Positions 15,255 through 17,131 of a DNA stretch of 17,131 bases are shown here, piece by piece (positions within the stretch are counted from its first letter, which is position 1; every line of letters begins with the position of its first letter). The notes under the pieces were generated by a model, which made no database searches, had not been told where the DNA came from, and saw only the letters and a program-made list of their open reading frames with translations. Made by a program: the position numbers and the translations under genes. This stretch comes from JBFWWW01 sp050245975 (GTDB taxonomy: Bacteria; Pseudomonadota; Alphaproteobacteria; Rhizobiales; Hyphomicrobiaceae), in contig JBFWWW010000069.1 in assembly GCA_050245975.1 (NCBI GenBank), positions 1 to 17,131 on the forward strand. Reading direction: 5' to 3'.

Positions 15255-16097
15255 ATGACAACCTCCGCCAACACCGGCTTTCGTCGCGACATCACCACGC
15301 CCGCCGAGCGCCTGCCGTCCGGCAGTTGCGACTGCCACATGCACATTCTGGGTCCCTATGCGGAGTATCCATTGCGCGAGACGCGGACCTACTCGCCGGG
15401 CGAGTCGCTTCTCTCTGACTACCAGCGCATGACGGCCATCGTCGGCATCGACCGCATGGTGATCGTGCAGCCGAGCTCCTACGCCATGGACAATCGGTGC
15501 ACGCTTGCCGCTGTCGCCAGCGCGAAGGGCAAGGCGCGGTGTGTCGTCGTCGTCCCACCCGATACCGACGCCTCCGATCTGCGCGCCATGCACGAACACG
15601 GCGCGCGCGGTGTCCGCATCCAGTCGCTCGGCAAGGGCGGGCTGAGCCTCGACGCCTTCGAGGCGATCGCCGATCGCATCAAGGATCTGGGCTGGCACAT
15701 CCAGGTCTTTCTCGATGCGTCGCAGCTGCCGGCTCTGGCCGATCGTTTCCGTCGCAGCCCGGTCGATATCGTGTTCGACCACATGGGTCAGATCGATGCC
15801 GGCTACGGGATGGACACGCCGGGGTTCAAAATTCTTCTCGAGCTGCTGTCGTCGGGCAAGGCGTGGGTCAAGCTGTCCAATGCGCTCTTTCCGCCATCGG
15901 CCGAGCGAGCGCGATCACTCTATGTCTGCAATCCCGAACGCGTGGTGTGGGGAAGCGACTGGCCGCATCTCGCCTACCTGACCCAGGCGCCGGACGACGG
16001 GGCGCTCGCAACTGCGGTGCTGAACTGGTTTCCCGATGGGGCTACGCGCCGCCGCGTGCTGGTCGACAACCCGACGCGCCTTTACTTCCGCGATTGA
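15255..16097 (+). CDS. Amidohydrolase 2 family hydrolase (LigI-like)
   Basis: 280 residues, similar in length to 2-pyrone-4,6-dicarboxylate lactonase (LigI). The HxH motif is DCHMHI at residues 26-31. A His sits in VFDHMGQIDAG (about 175), SGKAWVKLSNA supplies a conserved strand, and VVWGSDWPHL carries the catalytic Asp near residue 235. The family hydrolyses lactones or removes groups from small carboxylic acids, and many members work in aromatic or heterocyclic acid breakdown. It starts 34 bp after the permease gene with no strong RBS, so it is probably the last gene of the importer operon. Being co-transcribed with an importer suggests it acts on the imported compound or an early product. 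The exact lactone or amide is unknown. Confidence 0.85.
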   Translation: MTTSANTGFRRDITTPAERLPSGSCDCHMHILGPYAEYPLRETRTYSPGESLLSDYQRMTAIVGIDRMVIVQPSSYAMDNRCTLAAVASAKGKARCVVVVPPDTDASDLRAMHEHGARGVRIQSLGKGGLSLDAFEAIADRIKDLGWHIQVFLDASQLPALADRFRRSPVDIVFDHMGQIDAGYGMDTPGFKILLELLSSGKAWVKLSNALFPPSAERARSLYVCNPERVVWGSDWPHLAYLTQAPDDGALATAVLNWFPDGATRRRVLVDNPTRLYFRD

Positions 16098-16102
16098 ACC
16101 GT

Positions 16103-16115
16103 CGCGCAAGGCGCG
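16103..16115. terminator. Short stem-loop between convergent genes
   Basis: CGCGC-AAG-GCGCG is a perfect 5-bp stem with a 3-nt loop in the 18-bp gap between the amidohydrolase and the minus-strand permease, next to the permease stop. No clear T-run follows in either direction. It may help end transcription, but in GC-rich DNA such short dyads also arise by chance. Confidence 0.3.
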
Positions 16116-16907
16116 TCAGCGCGTTTCCTTGACGCCGAAGGCGCGCGCCAGGCCGACGGTGCGATCGACGACGGCGACGACCGCGCAGACAATGAAGATC
16201 AGCAGCGAACTCGCCGCGACGACCACGGGCGTCAGCGACTGGTCGACGAAGTTGTAGATCCTGACCGGCAGCGTCACCAGGGTCGGCGAGGACAGGAACA
16301 GCGCGATCGGCACATCGTCGAAAGCCGCAATGAATGCGAACATGCCGGCGGCGACCACCGCGGGCAGCGCCAGCCGCAGCGTGATGGAAAGAAACGCCTT
16401 GAGCGGCCGCGCGCCCAGCACGATAGCGGCGCGCTCAAGCTGGATCGACTGCTCGGCAAATCCCGCCTGCAGAATCCAGAACGCCAGCGGACAGGCGATG
16501 ATCGTGTGTGCGAGGACCAGCGCCGTCAGCGACCCGCGCAGACCGATGGCGGCAAAGAACCCGAGCAGCGCCGCGGCGAGCACGACGCGCGGAATGGTCA
16601 GCGGCATCTGGTAGAACGACACCAGCGCGGCGCTGCCGGCAAAGCGGCGTCGCGCGGTTCCGATCACCGCCGGAATGACGAGAACAAGGGTCAGGCCTGC
16701 CACGATCAACGCTTCGACAAGGGACAGCCACAGCGAATCCCGGAAACCCGGATCCGACAGCGCGGTGCCGTACCAGCGCAGGCTGAGACCCGCCGGGGGG
16801 AAGACGATAAAATTTCCGGCCGTGAACGAGGCACCGACGATGACGACGATCGGCGCCAGCAGGAAAACATAAATCAGCCAGGCCGAAAGTCCGAGCAGCG
16901 CGCGCAT
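16116..16907 (-). CDS. ABC transporter permease, PotC-like (spermidine/putrescine family)
   Basis: 263 residues with about six membrane segments; the first is LSAWLIYVFLLAPIVVIVGASF. The EAA loop reads ERAAIVLGARPLKAFLSITL, then RLALPAVVAAG, as in the second permease of polyamine/opine/iron-type importers. FPPAGLSLRWYGTAL after the first segment is the standard periplasmic signature of PotC proteins. It begins 4 nt after the stop of the next permease gene upstream, so they form one operon entering from the right edge. The ligand is unknown, since the binding protein and ATPase lie outside the window. Confidence 0.9.
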   Translation of the reverse strand: MRALLGLSAWLIYVFLLAPIVVIVGASFTAGNFIVFPPAGLSLRWYGTALSDPGFRDSLWLSLVEALIVAGLTLVLVIPAVIGTARRRFAGSAALVSFYQMPLTIPRVVLAAALLGFFAAIGLRGSLTALVLAHTIIACPLAFWILQAGFAEQSIQLERAAIVLGARPLKAFLSITLRLALPAVVAAGMFAFIAAFDDVPIALFLSSPTLVTLPVRIYNFVDQSLTPVVVAASSLLIFIVCAVVAVVDRTVGLARAFGVKETR

Positions 16908-16911
16908 CGCC

Positions 16912-17131
16912 TCAGCCTCCCGCCGCGTGCAGGCTCTGACGCATCTTGAAAATGCGCGTCGCGATCGCCGTCAGCGCCACGATCAGAACCAGCGTCAGGA
17001 TCGACGCGGCGAAGCCCGGCCCTTCGTGATAGAAGATCATGATCTCCTGATGCACGTATCCGCCGAGCGTGAGCTGACGCGGTCCGCCGATCATGATCGG
17101 CGTAACGAAGCTGCCCATGTTGAGAACGAAC
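16912..17131 (-). CDS. ABC transporter permease, PotB-like, 3' part only
   Basis: Only the last 72 or so residues are in the window; the frame is open to the right edge, so the gene starts beyond it. FVLNMGSFVTPIMIGGPRQL is the typical LGSFVTPxxLGGP block near the C-terminus of PotB-type permeases, followed by a final membrane segment ASILTLVLIVALTAIATRI and a basic tail. It pairs with the PotC-like permease just downstream. Confidence 0.85.
   Translation of the reverse strand, partial: FVLNMGSFVTPIMIGGPRQLTLGGYVHQEIMIFYHEGPGFAASILTLVLIVALTAIATRIFKMRQSLHAAGG

Overview
The window (about 17.1 kb, GC roughly 60-65%) reads as a catabolic accessory region of a GC-rich proteobacterium. An alphaproteobacterium is most likely, judging from codon use and from the fds-type formate dehydrogenase remnants; this is an inference, because there is no rRNA or other marker gene. 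No tRNA, rRNA, CRISPR array, transposase or integrase was seen.

Layout. (1) 38-4446, plus strand: a tight operon of two MaoC-type hot-dog proteins, a divergent succinyl-CoA-synthetase-like beta/alpha pair and a flavin-containing monooxygenase, with overlapping or nearly touching genes. It looks like a module that activates an organic acid to a CoA ester, hydrates or dehydrates it, and oxygenates a related compound. (2) 4458-5627, minus strand: what remains of an NAD-dependent formate dehydrogenase (fds) operon. fdhD is intact, fdsD is frameshifted, and a 46-codon ORF joins an FdsG-like N-terminus to a tail that looks like the end of FdsA, so the catalytic subunits appear deleted. (3) 5730-6809, plus strand: a ModE-like HTH regulator with a periplasmic-binding-like C-terminal domain. 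It is divergent from the fds remnant, and the shared promoter region holds two ATATGT-N8-ACATAT palindromes. (4) 6825-12292, minus strand: hyuA-hyuB (ATP-dependent hydantoinase/oxoprolinase type), a maleate isomerase/arylmalonate decarboxylase-family protein and a NicX-like M29-fold protein. (5) 12497-16097, plus strand, divergent from hyuA: a taurine/nitrate/sulfonate-type ABC importer (binding protein, ATPase, permease) followed by a LigI-like amidohydrolase. (6) 16116 to the right edge, minus strand: two spermidine/putrescine-type ABC permeases, the second cut by the window.

Working model (inference): blocks 4 and 5 import and open a small cyclic amide, imide or N-heterocycle. HyuAB would hydrolyse a lactam or imide at the cost of ATP. 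The NicX-like and maleate-isomerase-like proteins match steps of the lower nicotinate/2,5-dihydroxypyridine route, but the other nic genes are absent, so the substrate is unknown. The observations most worth checking are the degraded fds locus with its intact regulator and operators, the missing metal ligand in the SucC-like subunit, and the unusual hyuAB/nicE-like/nicX-like gene set.
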